From: Paenibacillus sp. PK3_47
GTDB taxonomy: Bacteria > Bacillota > Bacilli > Paenibacillales > Paenibacillaceae
DNA: 64,000 nt
Assembly: GCF_023520895.1 (NCBI RefSeq)
Contig: NZ_CP026029.1
Span: forward strand, 124,001-188,000
Direction of reading: 5' to 3'
In this document: one piece after another, positions 1-7,736 of the stretch
How positions within the stretch are numbered: the first letter of the stretch is position 1
Layout: every line of letters begins with the position of its first letter
Position numbers and translations under genes: made by a program
The notes under the pieces: model-generated
Seen by the model: the letters and a program-made list of their open reading frames with translations, nothing else
Databases searched by the model: none
Told to the model about the DNA's origin: nothing

Positions 1-2410
1 TGTTCTTGTAATAAATAGTGACCGAAGATGCCGGCGTTGCCGTTGGTGTAACTGTTGGGGTCGGCGTGACCGTTGGTGTTGCCGTCGGTGTTGGTGTCGC
101 TGTCGGCGTCACGGTCGGCGTCGCTGTCGGTGTTACAGTCGGCGTTGGTGTAGGCGTTGGTGTCGCTGTCGGCGTGGCCGTCGGGGATACCGGCGCACCC
201 GCCTGAATACTTCCTGTCGGCGTGTACGTCCAGGTGCCTGTGCCGAACAGATAATTGCTGCCGCCGTTGCTGTCCCAGGTGCCGCTGCCGTTATTGAAGG
301 CTGCCTCAAGCTGGCTTGCTGCACCGATATCAATGGTAATCTTGTTATAACCGCTGAACTCGGCGGCAGGCATCGCTGTGCCAGGGGCAGTTGTCCATGC
401 TCCGCCGGCCGGGCGATAGTGGATGTAAGGTGTGCTATACCCTTGCTTGTAATAGATGGTTACGCTGTTTCCTGCAGGAGTGGTTGCAAGTGCCGCCACG
501 CTGAAGGCTGACAGATTACCTGCAGCGTCGTAGGCTTTTACAGTGTAGCTATAGCTGGTGCTGCCGGATAAACCGCTGTCCGTATAAGAGGTGCCCGCTG
601 TTGTGCCAACCTTGGTACCGTTGCGGTAAACCTCATAGCCGCTTACGCCTACATTATCTGTCGAGGCCGTCCAGCTCACTGTTACACTGGAAGCGCCTTG
701 CGCCACAGCGGTTACGCCCGCCGGAACACTTGGAGCCGTAGTGTCGGTTGACAGCGGGGTCACGGCATAGATTTTGGAAGAGTTGGCGCCGACGGATACC
801 GTAATCTGTTTGCCGGTGATACCGCCTGCTTGAATGGTCACCGTATCTGTACTGTTAAATTGATTGTACAGCTTGGTGCCAACAGCCAGTGTGCTTTCGG
901 TACGCAGCGGAATCGTTACAGTCTGCGAACCGCCTGACGCGTTGCTGAACACGGAGATAACTTCCTTGCCTGCGTTCGTACCGGTGTCAATCCGGCGTGA
1001 GAAGGCATACAAGTTCTGGGCAGCCCACATTTCGCGCTGGGTGCCGGTGCGCAGAGCCGGGTTATTTTTGCGGATCTCATTCAGCTTGGCTACATGCTTA
1101 TAAGTGCTGGCATTCGGATCAAAATAATTCTGTAGCACGTTGCCATTTGTATCGCGCTTGACCATCGACCAGCGGTTCCAGGTGTCGGCGATACCCCCGG
1201 TCATAATCTGGCCGTTGCCGTTGCCTTTATTCTGCTCTGTACCTTGGAAGACTACCGGAGTTCCACGCACGGTGAAAATGAAAGAGAGCGCGTTCTGCAG
1301 CTTCTCTACACTGCCGCCCGCTTCTGTCAGGAACCGGTTACGGTCATGATTGTCGATAAAGGTGACCATGTGATTCGCATTTCCGTTATATAAGGAATCC
1401 TGGGCCAGTGTACTTTTGATATTGGATTCAAAAGACTGCCCGTAAGCGAAGCTGTTCAGCACCGAGAAAAAGAGCGGAAAGTCCAGCATGCCCCATTCCT
1501 TGTTCGGGCCGACCCAGCGGGAGACGAACTCGGCATTGCCGTCGAAGTTCTCGCCAAAAGTATTCACGCCCAGCAGGTTCTGCAGTTCGCCGATGTCGGT
1601 CGGCTTCATCAGCTTTGCGGCATCTACGCGCGCACCATCTGCACCGGTATAATCGAACCAGGCTTTGATGGAGCTGAATACGGCCTGCTTGGCAGCCGGC
1701 ACATCAAAATCGATATCATCCAGCCCGCCAAGGTCGTGATTTTCCAGATAATCCTGAGCCCACTGGTCATACCGCCCGTCCGCCAGCGACCAGTTGATAT
1801 CGCCGTTATGGTGATACCAGGCCGGATTGTTAAACGGCGCAGCCGGCTGCAGGGCAGGAATGTCGTAGTATGCCTGGGTGCCCAGCATATAATCGCCGAT
1901 ATGGTTCGGTACCACGTCAATAATGACTTTGATCCCTTGTGCATGGGCGGCATCCACCAGCTCTTTCAGTTTTTCTTTGGTGCCGAAATAAGGATTGGCT
2001 TTGTTGGGGTCTTTGACATTATAGCCGTGGTAGGCAGTATTTTTGCCTGTACCGTTGTTCTCGCGGTTGGTCATCTGCGGCTCGGCTACCGGTGAAATCC
2101 AGATGGCCGTATAGCCCATACCTGCAATATACGGGAGTTTATCAATAACGCCCTGCCAGTCTCCGCCCTTCATGTAGCGGAAATCCTCCTCGGAATTCTC
2201 GCCGTAGCGGATTGCGCTTCCGGTGGCATTGTTGGAGGGATCGCCATCATGGAAACGGTCAACCATGATCTGATAAATCGTGTCATTCTCGGTCACGGTA
2301 CCGATACTGGCAGCCTCTACCTGTGCCGGAGGTACAACAAACAAATTCATTGTAATGGACAGTACAAGCGATGCGATTATAACGGGAACAAGCCATGGTT
2401 TACGTTTCAT
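1..2410 (-). CDS. Secreted alpha-amylase (GH13) with Fn3 and CBM25 modules, 3' end off the window
   Basis: Extracellular endo-acting starch hydrolase, read continuously for 803 codons from ATG at 2410 (ribosome site GAGAGGAAGATGAGG just upstream) to the window edge. Residues 1-34 are a signal peptide with a hydrophobic core. The GH13 barrel follows with all four classic regions: DVVPNH at 165-170, GARVDAAK with nucleophile D263, GENFDG with acid/base E287, and FIDNHD ending at D356. An amylase C-terminal sheet leads to an Fn3 domain at about 555-640, a CBM25-type starch-binding module at about 645-735 (begins SVTIYYKQGYSTPYIHY), and a Pro-Thr-Ala linker at about 740-797. The last visible residues, SVTIYYKN, start a second CBM25 copy. 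The modular layout is that of raw-starch-binding amylases of Paenibacillus and Bacillus. Exact product specificity (alpha-amylase or maltooligosaccharide-forming) cannot be read. Expression is probably set by the operator modules at 2411-2841. Confidence 0.93.
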   Translation of the reverse strand, partial: MKRKPWLVPVIIASLVLSITMNLFVVPPAQVEAASIGTVTENDTIYQIMVDRFHDGDPSNNATGSAIRYGENSEEDFRYMKGGDWQGVIDKLPYIAGMGYTAIWISPVAEPQMTNRENNGTGKNTAYHGYNVKDPNKANPYFGTKEKLKELVDAAHAQGIKVIIDVVPNHIGDYMLGTQAYYDIPALQPAAPFNNPAWYHHNGDINWSLADGRYDQWAQDYLENHDLGGLDDIDFDVPAAKQAVFSSIKAWFDYTGADGARVDAAKLMKPTDIGELQNLLGVNTFGENFDGNAEFVSRWVGPNKEWGMLDFPLFFSVLNSFAYGQSFESNIKSTLAQDSLYNGNANHMVTFIDNHDRNRFLTEAGGSVEKLQNALSFIFTVRGTPVVFQGTEQNKGNGNGQIMTGGIADTWNRWSMVKRDTNGNVLQNYFDPNASTYKHVAKLNEIRKNNPALRTGTQREMWAAQNLYAFSRRIDTGTNAGKEVISVFSNASGGSQTVTIPLRTESTLAVGTKLYNQFNSTDTVTIQAGGITGKQITVSVGANSSKIYAVTPLSTDTTAPSVPAGVTAVAQGASSVTVSWTASTDNVGVSGYEVYRNGTKVGTTAGTSYTDSGLSGSTSYSYTVKAYDAAGNLSAFSVAALATTPAGNSVTIYYKQGYSTPYIHYRPAGGAWTTAPGTAMPAAEFSGYNKITIDIGAASQLEAAFNNGSGTWDSNGGSNYLFGTGTWTYTPTGSIQAGAPVSPTATPTATPTPTPTPTVTPTATPTVTPTATPTPTATPTVTPTPTVTPTATPASSVTIYYKN
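30..195. repeat. Low-complexity Pro-Thr linker repeat inside the amylase gene
   Basis: On the plus strand this is a run of degenerate hexamers of the type GCCGTT/GGTGTC. On the coding strand it encodes alternating Pro, Thr, Ala and Val residues linking two CBM25 modules. Such tracts are prone to length change and assembly collapse. Confidence 0.85.
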
Positions 2411-2452
2411 CCTCATCTTCCTCTCATATAAGAGCTTTAGAAACAGATATAG

Positions 2453-2466
2453 TTAAAACGTTTGCA
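2453..2466 (-). promoter_or_regulatory. LacI/CcpA-type operator, module 1 (closest to the amylase)
   Basis: The minus strand reads TGCAAACGTTTTAA. This is a close match to the catabolite-responsive element TGWAANCGNTNWCA, with one clear mismatch near the 3' end, and also resembles maltose-type LacI-family operators. It lies 43 bp upstream of the amylase start. The same motif recurs at 2602 and 2815. It fits carbon-source control of a starch hydrolase. Confidence 0.6.
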
Positions 2467-2601
2467 CAAAATTGCAGCAATCAGTACTTCCTTTGTTAAG
2501 GGTCTGATCATGAATGAAGGCACTCTATTTAGAAAAAGGCATTATTTCATTTGGATTCCTCCTCACCCCCTCTCGTAAAAGCGTTTTCAAAGTTAGCCTG
2601 T

Positions 2602-2615
2602 TTAAAACGTTTGCA
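2602..2615 (-). promoter_or_regulatory. Operator module 2 with decayed leader
   Basis: This is an identical 14-bp copy of the operator at 2453. It is followed on the minus strand by a ribosome-site-like GGGGGTGAGGAGGA near 2558-2571 and then ATGAAATAA, a start with only two codons. That looks like a relic of a duplicated promoter and leader. Confidence 0.5.
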
Positions 2616-2814
2616 CAAAAAGCAGCAGTCTTCACTCACTTTTAAAAGGAGGAGCAGCTTTCAGTTGACTTAACATTTTGACGCAAGCATACAAAGACGG
2701 AACGGGATTAAGGTAAGCCCCGAGCAGTGCAAATCGAATAGCGTAATTCGAGCAGCGTAATCGTTATATTCTACCTCATCTCCTCTCACAAAAGTCTATT
2801 TTTAACGGATAAAG

Positions 2815-2828
2815 TTAAATCGTTTGCA
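2815..2828 (-). promoter_or_regulatory. Operator module 3 with decayed leader
   Basis: The minus strand reads TGCAAACGATTTAA, one base different from modules 1 and 2. It is again followed by an AGAGGAGATGAGG ribosome-site-like stretch (about 2775-2787) but no start codon in range. Confidence 0.45.
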
Positions 2829-2841
2829 CAAAACGGCTGCA

Positions 2842-3228
2842 GTCTGCACTTTCTTTCATGGTGAGTGAACGGCTTTCGATAACAGTGAGGAAACAGTAGG
2901 TTGAGAACTCTTGAAGCACATGCTGCTAAACTGACAAGTTACAGGGTGAGAGACTATTACTGGTAAAGCGAGGTACTAGACTAGAGGTACTAGATAACTG
3001 GTGAAACCGCAGATGATCTGCATGTTGAGAAGTACGGGAAACCGGTTTCCCCCTAGAAATTACCATGTTAATGTATGCGTTGTCAAGAAGTTTAAATTTC
3101 TTCTTTTTGCTAATGTTGCTGTGGACTGGTTCTTCATGATCTTTTCTAAGGCTAGGGGCATATGCATTTATGCTTTCTGCCTCGTCCCGTCTTGCCCTCT
3201 TACCTACTGAAAGCCGAAACAGGAATGT
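2842..3228. other. Intergenic stretch without recognisable gene
   Basis: No open frame here has a credible ribosome site or protein-like composition, and no strong terminator was seen. It separates the amylase operator modules from the hairpin array. Confidence 0.5.
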
Positions 3229-3420
3229 ACTCGAAAAACCGAGTATATTGGGCCGCTGCGAAGGAAAGTGTGACCATTATACTCGAAAAACCGAGTATAT
3301 TGGGCCGCTGCGAAGGAGAGTGAGACCATTATACTCGAAAAACCGAGTACATTGAGCTACTGCGAAGGAAAGTGAGACCATTATACTCGAAAAACCGAGT
3401 ATATTGGGCCGCTGCGAAGG
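3229..3420. repeat. Four-copy 52-bp tandem array of hairpins
   Basis: ACTCG-AAAAAC-CGAGT begins at 3229, 3281, 3333 and 3385, a strict 52-bp period. Copies 2 and 4 extend to perfect 8-bp arms, TATACTCG and CGAGTATA. The stretch between hairpins (TTGGGCCGCTGCGAAGG and on) is also conserved, so this is a tandem repeat and not a repeat/spacer array. All four copies have the same orientation. Confidence 0.9.
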
Positions 3421-3582
3421 GATATTGATTCCCATCTATGATCCAATCTTAGACTAAGTCGAACTGGACTGCTTCTATTGCAAGAGTCTTTCTAATCATC
3501 ACCCCCTCATTCCCTCCCCCGCCTACTAAGTAACTTTTGTTTCGCGTGATTCACGGATTCTACTGCTAAAGTTACAACAATA

Positions 3583-3603
3583 ATAGGCCCCCTTAAGGGA
3601 GCC
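3583..3603 (-). terminator. Weak terminator-like hairpin after the HAD gene
   Basis: GGCCCCCTTAAGGGAGCC forms a compact stem at 3586-3603. Read on the minus strand it is followed by TATTATTGTTG, a T-rich but imperfect tail. Confidence 0.4.
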
Positions 3604-3637
3604 AGGGTATGTTATAATTCGCAATAACGGATCTTAC

Positions 3638-4258
3638 TCAGTTAAACAATTCCAATAACTCACTTAAACGGCGAATCGTATAATCAGCACCGCTGACCTC
3701 TCCAAACCCGTAGCTTGCATACACAAAAGGAATCCCGGCAAACGCCGCCGCCTTCTGATCCCCTTCCGTATCTCCCACATAAACCGGACTGCGTAAATAA
3801 TTTCTCTCCATGATCAGCTTAATATTTTCACCCTTAGACAGTCCCGTTCTACCCGGATTCTCAAAGTCTGTGAAATACTTCCCCAGCTTGTGGTACTCAT
3901 AAAAGGCTTCGATATATCCTGCCTGACAATTACTTACGATGAACAGTTTGTATTTTTGCGATAATACCTGAAGTACCTCTTCCAGTTCCTCGTATAACCC
4001 CCCGCCTTGCTCGGCAAGGTACTGGCATTCCATTTTACAGCAGTCATCCATGATTTTCTGTTGCATCTCTTCCTCTAACTCAGGGAATAGTTGTCTGCCC
4101 ACCTCGTCTACCTGCAGCCCCATAATTCCTTGCAGCGCTTCCTTGCTAATTTCATTGCTTATTCCCGGATATCCGCTGAGCACATCCTTCCAGGCAACCA
4201 CAACTACTTCTGTAGAATCCCACAAGGTTCCGTCCAGATCAAAAATAATACTATCCAT
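3638..4258 (-). CDS. HAD-superfamily phosphatase, phosphoglycolate phosphatase-like
   Basis: Cytoplasmic hydrolase of small phosphate esters, 206 residues. The N-terminus FDLDGT gives nucleophile D7 and acid/base D9. A helical cap region follows, then a Ser motif in FIVSNCQ, a Lys after GLSKGENI, and the metal-binding GDTEGD motif in VYVGDTEGDQKAA. Length and motif order match subfamily IA HADs (Gph/PpaX type). The start at 4258 is chosen because AGGAGG sits 6-7 bases upstream; an in-frame ATG at 4369 would add 37 residues that do not resemble the family. The gene stands alone, divergent from the disrupted gene at 4397. The substrate cannot be read. Confidence 0.85.
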   Translation of the reverse strand: MDSIIFDLDGTLWDSTEVVVVAWKDVLSGYPGISNEISKEALQGIMGLQVDEVGRQLFPELEEEMQQKIMDDCCKMECQYLAEQGGGLYEELEEVLQVLSQKYKLFIVSNCQAGYIEAFYEYHKLGKYFTDFENPGRTGLSKGENIKLIMERNYLRSPVYVGDTEGDQKAAAFAGIPFVYASYGFGEVSGADYTIRRLSELLELFN

Positions 4259-4396
4259 AATAGGCCTCCTGTCTTCTATCAATAGAATAGGCGAAGGACC
4301 TAAACCTATCAAGTATTGTTTTGACCGGATGGTATTTACTGGTATATTCCAAGAAACTGAACCATTCATCCCATCATTCTACTGTAGGAGGCCGTT

Positions 4397-4787
4397 ATGA
4401 AAAAGAATCATCCTTTTATCAACTTCGCTAATCATTTTACTGGTACTAATCATTGTTCTAGTTAGACCACAGCAAAAAATCGTCAGCGTTCACCTGGTTT
4501 CCGATACAACGGAAGTCACTTACACGGATGATGCAAGCATTCGGATCATTGCAGATGCGATTAGAACGGTTAAAAAGGTTCCGGGAGCTGTTGATGCCGG
4601 TCCGCCCGCTTATCGGATGACGGTTACTTACGAGAACTCTGAGGTTGCCCGTTACAGTGTTTATATGAACTTTGATACTAAAAACGGCTTTCTGATTAAA
4701 GAGACTAACAGCGAAAGGATGCTGGATTTAAGAAAGAAGAATTCGGCAGAGCTGGCTGATTTGTTAAGTGGCATACAGGGGGAATAA
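4397..4787 (+). pseudogene. Small membrane-anchored or secreted protein, frameshifted at the start codon
   Basis: A clean frame of about 125 codons runs to TAA at 4785: a hydrophobic N-terminus (LIILLVLIIVLV), then VRPQQKIVSVHLVSD and a mixed alpha/beta tail resembling small Paenibacillus DUF5301-type proteins. It has no usable start. The only ATG with a ribosome site (GTAGGAGGCCGTT, ATG at 4397) lies one base out of frame. The A run after ATG has five A's. With four the reading would be M-K-R-I-I-L-L-S and the protein would be intact. So there is a single-base insertion in a homopolymer, or a sequencing error. Function unknown. Confidence 0.6.
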
Positions 4788-4818
4788 CATTTGAGTTTAT
4801 CTTAAAAAGTTCCCTTTA

Positions 4819-5283
4819 CTACACAGACAGCCTTGTTCTAGTGTCATTTATGTCTGTAATATATTGAACGCCACTGTACCCCAGTGAGCTGGCATTCAGA
4901 TATAAGCCTTTTAGCTTCTCTTGATCTTTGCAATACATGGTTACATACACACTATCGACGACTAAAAGTGCAAGCTGACAGTCACTATTCTTATACTCCT
5001 CGTACGTCTGAACATTTATAACTGTGCTAGCTTTTGGAAAAGCCTTGAGATCTGCAAAAATGACATAATAGCCGTTATTCTCAATGATTCCCTTAAGCAG
5101 AACGCCATCCATACCAAAGATCTGCTCTGGAAAAAGAGATTCCCCTAATGTTCCTTTATCCATCATATAACTTTCCTCTGCACCGTTGTACCAATGAAAT
5201 GCAGCCACGTCAAATGGTCTCAATATATCCCCCAGATATCTTCCGTATGCATTCGGAATCTCGAAAGTAATGCCCCGTTTCAT
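4819..5283 (-). CDS. Unknown protein resembling DUF2691
   Basis: A 154-residue soluble protein starting MKRGITFEIPNAYGRYL with no signal or membrane segment. The opening and the pattern of short beta-strand-like blocks recall the DUF2691 family of Bacillus and Paenibacillus, whose role is not known. Its ATG overlaps the stop of the upstream SRPBCC gene by four bases (ATGA), so translation is probably coupled. It is the last gene of a three-gene operon with 5280 and 5777. Confidence 0.65.
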   Translation of the reverse strand: MKRGITFEIPNAYGRYLGDILRPFDVAAFHWYNGAEESYMMDKGTLGESLFPEQIFGMDGVLLKGIIENNGYYVIFADLKAFPKASTVINVQTYEEYKNSDCQLALLVVDSVYVTMYCKDQEKLKGLYLNASSLGYSGVQYITDINDTRTRLSV

Positions 5284-5759
5284 TCAACAAACTCCGCAAG
5301 ATTCTCCAGACTGGAGCTCAAGCCCTCGTCGTGATCTTCCTTCCGTATCCCTTCCGGCACATTCTCACAAACGACAGTCACGAAGGTTCCTTCCGGGACG
5401 GCTGCTAAGCTCCATGTCATGATCATGTCCCCTGAAAAGGCAGGATCATCTGACTGAAATTCAACCTGCTGCACCATGCGCTCATCCGGAATGAACTCCA
5501 GAAATTTCCCTTTGACGAGATCGGAGTTTTCCGAAGTCTTCCCCTGCGTTGACTCATCCGGTTCGAGATATGTCAGAGCCATTTCATAAGCACCGCCGGC
5601 CCGGGCGTCGAACTCAAAGATCCGGCCTTTCATCCCCTTCGGCGGCAGCCATACAACCTGTGCTTCAGGGTCAACGAGTGCTTTATAAATAGTTTGCGGT
5701 GAAGCCTTGATCACTCTTGAAGCAGAGTCTGTTCTTTTCCTGCCGGATGCATTTGGCAT
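5280..5759 (-). CDS. SRPBCC/AHSA1-type ligand-binding protein
   Basis: 159 residues with the START/Bet v 1-like layout: SRVIKASPQTIYKALVDPEAQVVWLPP at the N-terminus, GRIFEFDARAGGAYEMAL in the middle, and a C-terminal helix ending ENLAEFVE. AHSA1-like proteins in Bacillota usually have unknown small ligands and often sit beside regulators; here the neighbours are a lipoprotein and a DUF2691-like gene. The start at 5759 has GAGGGGAG seven bases upstream. Likely cytoplasmic. Confidence 0.8.
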   Translation of the reverse strand: MPNASGRKRTDSASRVIKASPQTIYKALVDPEAQVVWLPPKGMKGRIFEFDARAGGAYEMALTYLEPDESTQGKTSENSDLVKGKFLEFIPDERMVQQVEFQSDDPAFSGDMIMTWSLAAVPEGTFVTVVCENVPEGIRKEDHDEGLSSSLENLAEFVE

Positions 5760-5776
5760 GTCATCGCTCCCCTCTT

Positions 5777-6433
5777 TTATCCGGTTTCATAGGTTTCAAG
5801 CTTCTGCATTACATCAGCTACCCATTCCCGGTCATTCCACAATTCAGGATTATCCACTTTCCTTACCGCAGGGTGGCCTGTTGCGAACGTATCTGCACCG
5901 TCTTTATTTCCAAAATACAAGTCTGCGATAACTAATGAATTGTTCACAGATTGAATTAACAGCTTACAGCTCATTCCAGACCCCTCGTTGGAAAAAGGGA
6001 GGTTTAAATAGTACAGATTATGATCTACCTTCTTAATTTCTGCTTTCGCAAATTCATTATCCCGTCCAAAAATAACACCATTCCCGCCATTCAATTCCTG
6101 CTGCTGCTCTATCTTTAACATTGTATCAGCAAATTGAAGGAGATTTTCATTAGCGATGTAGTTACGGAACGATACCGGCACCTGTTCTGCAACAGCTCCG
6201 GTATACAGGTTAACGAAGGATTCTCCGAGGCCTACTATTGAACTATAGTTATCTTCACTAATCTGATCATCCTGGATTGAAGTTTTTAGGTTAGCCAGCT
6301 CACTTAATTGTTCAGCTGAAGCTTCTGCAGTATTGGGTATAGGAGCATCTTCAACCGAATGAGATTCCTGTGATGAACAGCCCGTAAGGGCCACCATTCC
6401 TGCAATTGCAACACTTAACATTAGTTTCCCCAT
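5777..6433 (-). CDS. Predicted lipoprotein of unknown function
   Basis: A 218-residue protein with a lipoprotein signal: Lys near the N-terminus, hydrophobic core and lipobox LTGC at about 16-19, so it should be lipid-anchored outside the membrane. The mature part has an acidic, low-complexity start, then a mixed alpha/beta domain I do not recognise. AGGAGG is four bases before ATG 6433. It is the first gene of the operon with the SRPBCC and DUF2691-like genes (17-base gap). Confidence 0.75.
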   Translation of the reverse strand: MGKLMLSVAIAGMVALTGCSSQESHSVEDAPIPNTAEASAEQLSELANLKTSIQDDQISEDNYSSIVGLGESFVNLYTGAVAEQVPVSFRNYIANENLLQFADTMLKIEQQQELNGGNGVIFGRDNEFAKAEIKKVDHNLYYLNLPFSNEGSGMSCKLLIQSVNNSLVIADLYFGNKDGADTFATGHPAVRKVDNPELWNDREWVADVMQKLETYETG

Positions 6434-6570
6434 AAATCCTCCTTAGGTGTATTATATGGCTTAGAGTCGTTTAATTCCAGAATACACCAAATTATCATCA
6501 TTGAGGAACTATGGCATTACCCTTCAACTCATGCGCACCGGACATCTTAATTATTTGGAAAGACTAATGC

Positions 6571-6753
6571 TAACGGACCCTAGATCCGTTATGTTGCGCT
6601 AGAGGCGGGTTTTGCAATCCTAACGGACCCTGAATCCGTTATTTCATCCGAAAGGGCTTAATTTACCCATCATTTAGCAAAATAAAGGAACGACGGTCCG
6701 TTAGCGGTGGAAACGGGGCGATATTAGGCAAATAACGGACGCAGTGTCCGTTA
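6571..6753. repeat. Four-palindrome intergenic element, family I copy A (183 bp)
   Basis: Four 21-nt palindromic units with arms TAACGGA/TCCGTTA start at 6571, 6621, 6683 and 6733, giving spacings of 50, 62 and 50. Units 1 and 2 read TAACGGACC..., units 3 and 4 are inverted (AATAACGGAC...GTCCGTTAG; unit 3 carries one changed arm, TAAAGGA). The element is therefore roughly symmetric about 6662. It fills the gap between the lipoprotein operon and the terminator of the MetNIQ operon. A fifth degenerate unit may lie near 6775-6800. Confidence 0.88.
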
Positions 6754-6910
6754 GCATGCGAAAGAGGACGAGACAGTTAACGGGTGCAGCGTCCGCAGAC
6801 ATGGAAACACAGCAGAGAAACCCTAGACAATTAAAAGGGCCGGGTTTCTCAAGCTGATTTTCCCTAAAATTCAGGCATGAAATATGCTAATATGGTAATA
6901 TTTTCACATC

Positions 6911-6939
6911 AAAAATACCCATGTGATAAGTCACATGGG
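6911..6939 (-). terminator. Terminator of the GntR-MetNIQ operon
   Basis: CCCATGTGA-TAAG-TCACATGGG is a perfect 9-bp stem. On the minus strand it is followed by TATTTTT. It lies 35 bp past the VOC gene stop. Confidence 0.85.
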
Positions 6940-6974
6940 CATACAGAACTTATTTTAATACCAAAATAAATGTT

Positions 6975-7736
6975 CTAACTAAACACATATTCCCCATCAC
7001 CAATTCGCAGTGTCTTTCCCTTGAGTGCAGCTGAATCGGTACTGAATATAACCTGCTTGAACTGATTCTCATCCCCCTGCGCAAAATCAAAAGATTGCTC
7101 TCCGACCTTCAGGCTGTATACGCCTTCTGATTCGCTGACAGGCAGGCCGAACAGCTCTCCCCAATGCGCAGCTGCAGCAGCAGGATCAGAGACACGGAAT
7201 ACCGCGCTTGCCATTTCAGCATGGCCCGCAGGATGAGGCTGAATGACGCCGGATGATGTTAACCGTTCCAGCCGCTCTTCATCGCTTCCGTTCCACTGGA
7301 TGATAAACGGATAAGGCAGTCCGTGATAATCCCCGTCAATGGTCATCATCCGCCACTCAATCAACCGGCCTTCGTTATCCAGACGCTTGCCGTCGATAAT
7401 AGGCGACAGTGCTAATCCCGCTGCCTTCAAGGAAGCTTCGATGGCTTCAATATCATCCGTCCGCAGCACGACTCTGCTTAAACCTTCATGCTCCGGAAGA
7501 AGCTTCACGGCATCCCTTACTACGACATTATGTTCAGTGGCCTTTGCGAGTTCCAGATTCTCGACACCGAGAAACTCAATATAGGTTAACCCGAAATAGC
7601 TCAAGGAGTTGTAGGTGCCCCAATTCTTGTGAGAACCTCCCCGGAAGGCAACCAGGCCATGGTCTCGGAAGATTCCGACCGGCTGGTCCAGGTCGTTCAC
7701 ATAATGCACCAGATGATCCCATTTCAGCGCTGCCAT
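6975..7736 (-). CDS. VOC-superfamily (glyoxalase_3-like) protein
   Basis: 253 residues with two vicinal-oxygen-chelate half-modules: WDHLVHYVNDLDQPVGIFRDHG at the N-terminus and AVFRVSDPAAAAAHWGELFGLPV from about residue 180. Histidines in DHLVHY and an acidic residue in YIEFLG are possible metal ligands. It is most like the glyoxalase-like domain proteins (PF13468), whose substrates are mostly unknown. Its ATG overlaps the stop of the ProC-like gene by one base, and it is the last gene of the operon before the terminator at 6911-6939. It may act on the product of the upstream enzymes, but that is inference. Confidence 0.8.
   Translation of the reverse strand: MAALKWDHLVHYVNDLDQPVGIFRDHGLVAFRGGSHKNWGTYNSLSYFGLTYIEFLGVENLELAKATEHNVVVRDAVKLLPEHEGLSRVVLRTDDIEAIEASLKAAGLALSPIIDGKRLDNEGRLIEWRMMTIDGDYHGLPYPFIIQWNGSDEERLERLTSSGVIQPHPAGHAEMASAVFRVSDPAAAAAHWGELFGLPVSESEGVYSLKVGEQSFDFAQGDENQFKQVIFSTDSAALKGKTLRIGDGEYVFS

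Noticed and set aside
18..206. Val/Gly repeat protein on the plus strand
   Set aside because: It is the antisense of the amylase Pro-Thr linker and has no ribosome site.
3001..3210. Short open frame of 69 codons in the intergenic gap
   Set aside because: Starts with GTG without a good ribosome site, composition is not protein-like, and it runs into the hairpin array region.
3229..3420. CRISPR-like array
   Set aside because: Both the hairpin and the segment between hairpins are conserved, so there are no variable spacers, and no cas-like gene is present.
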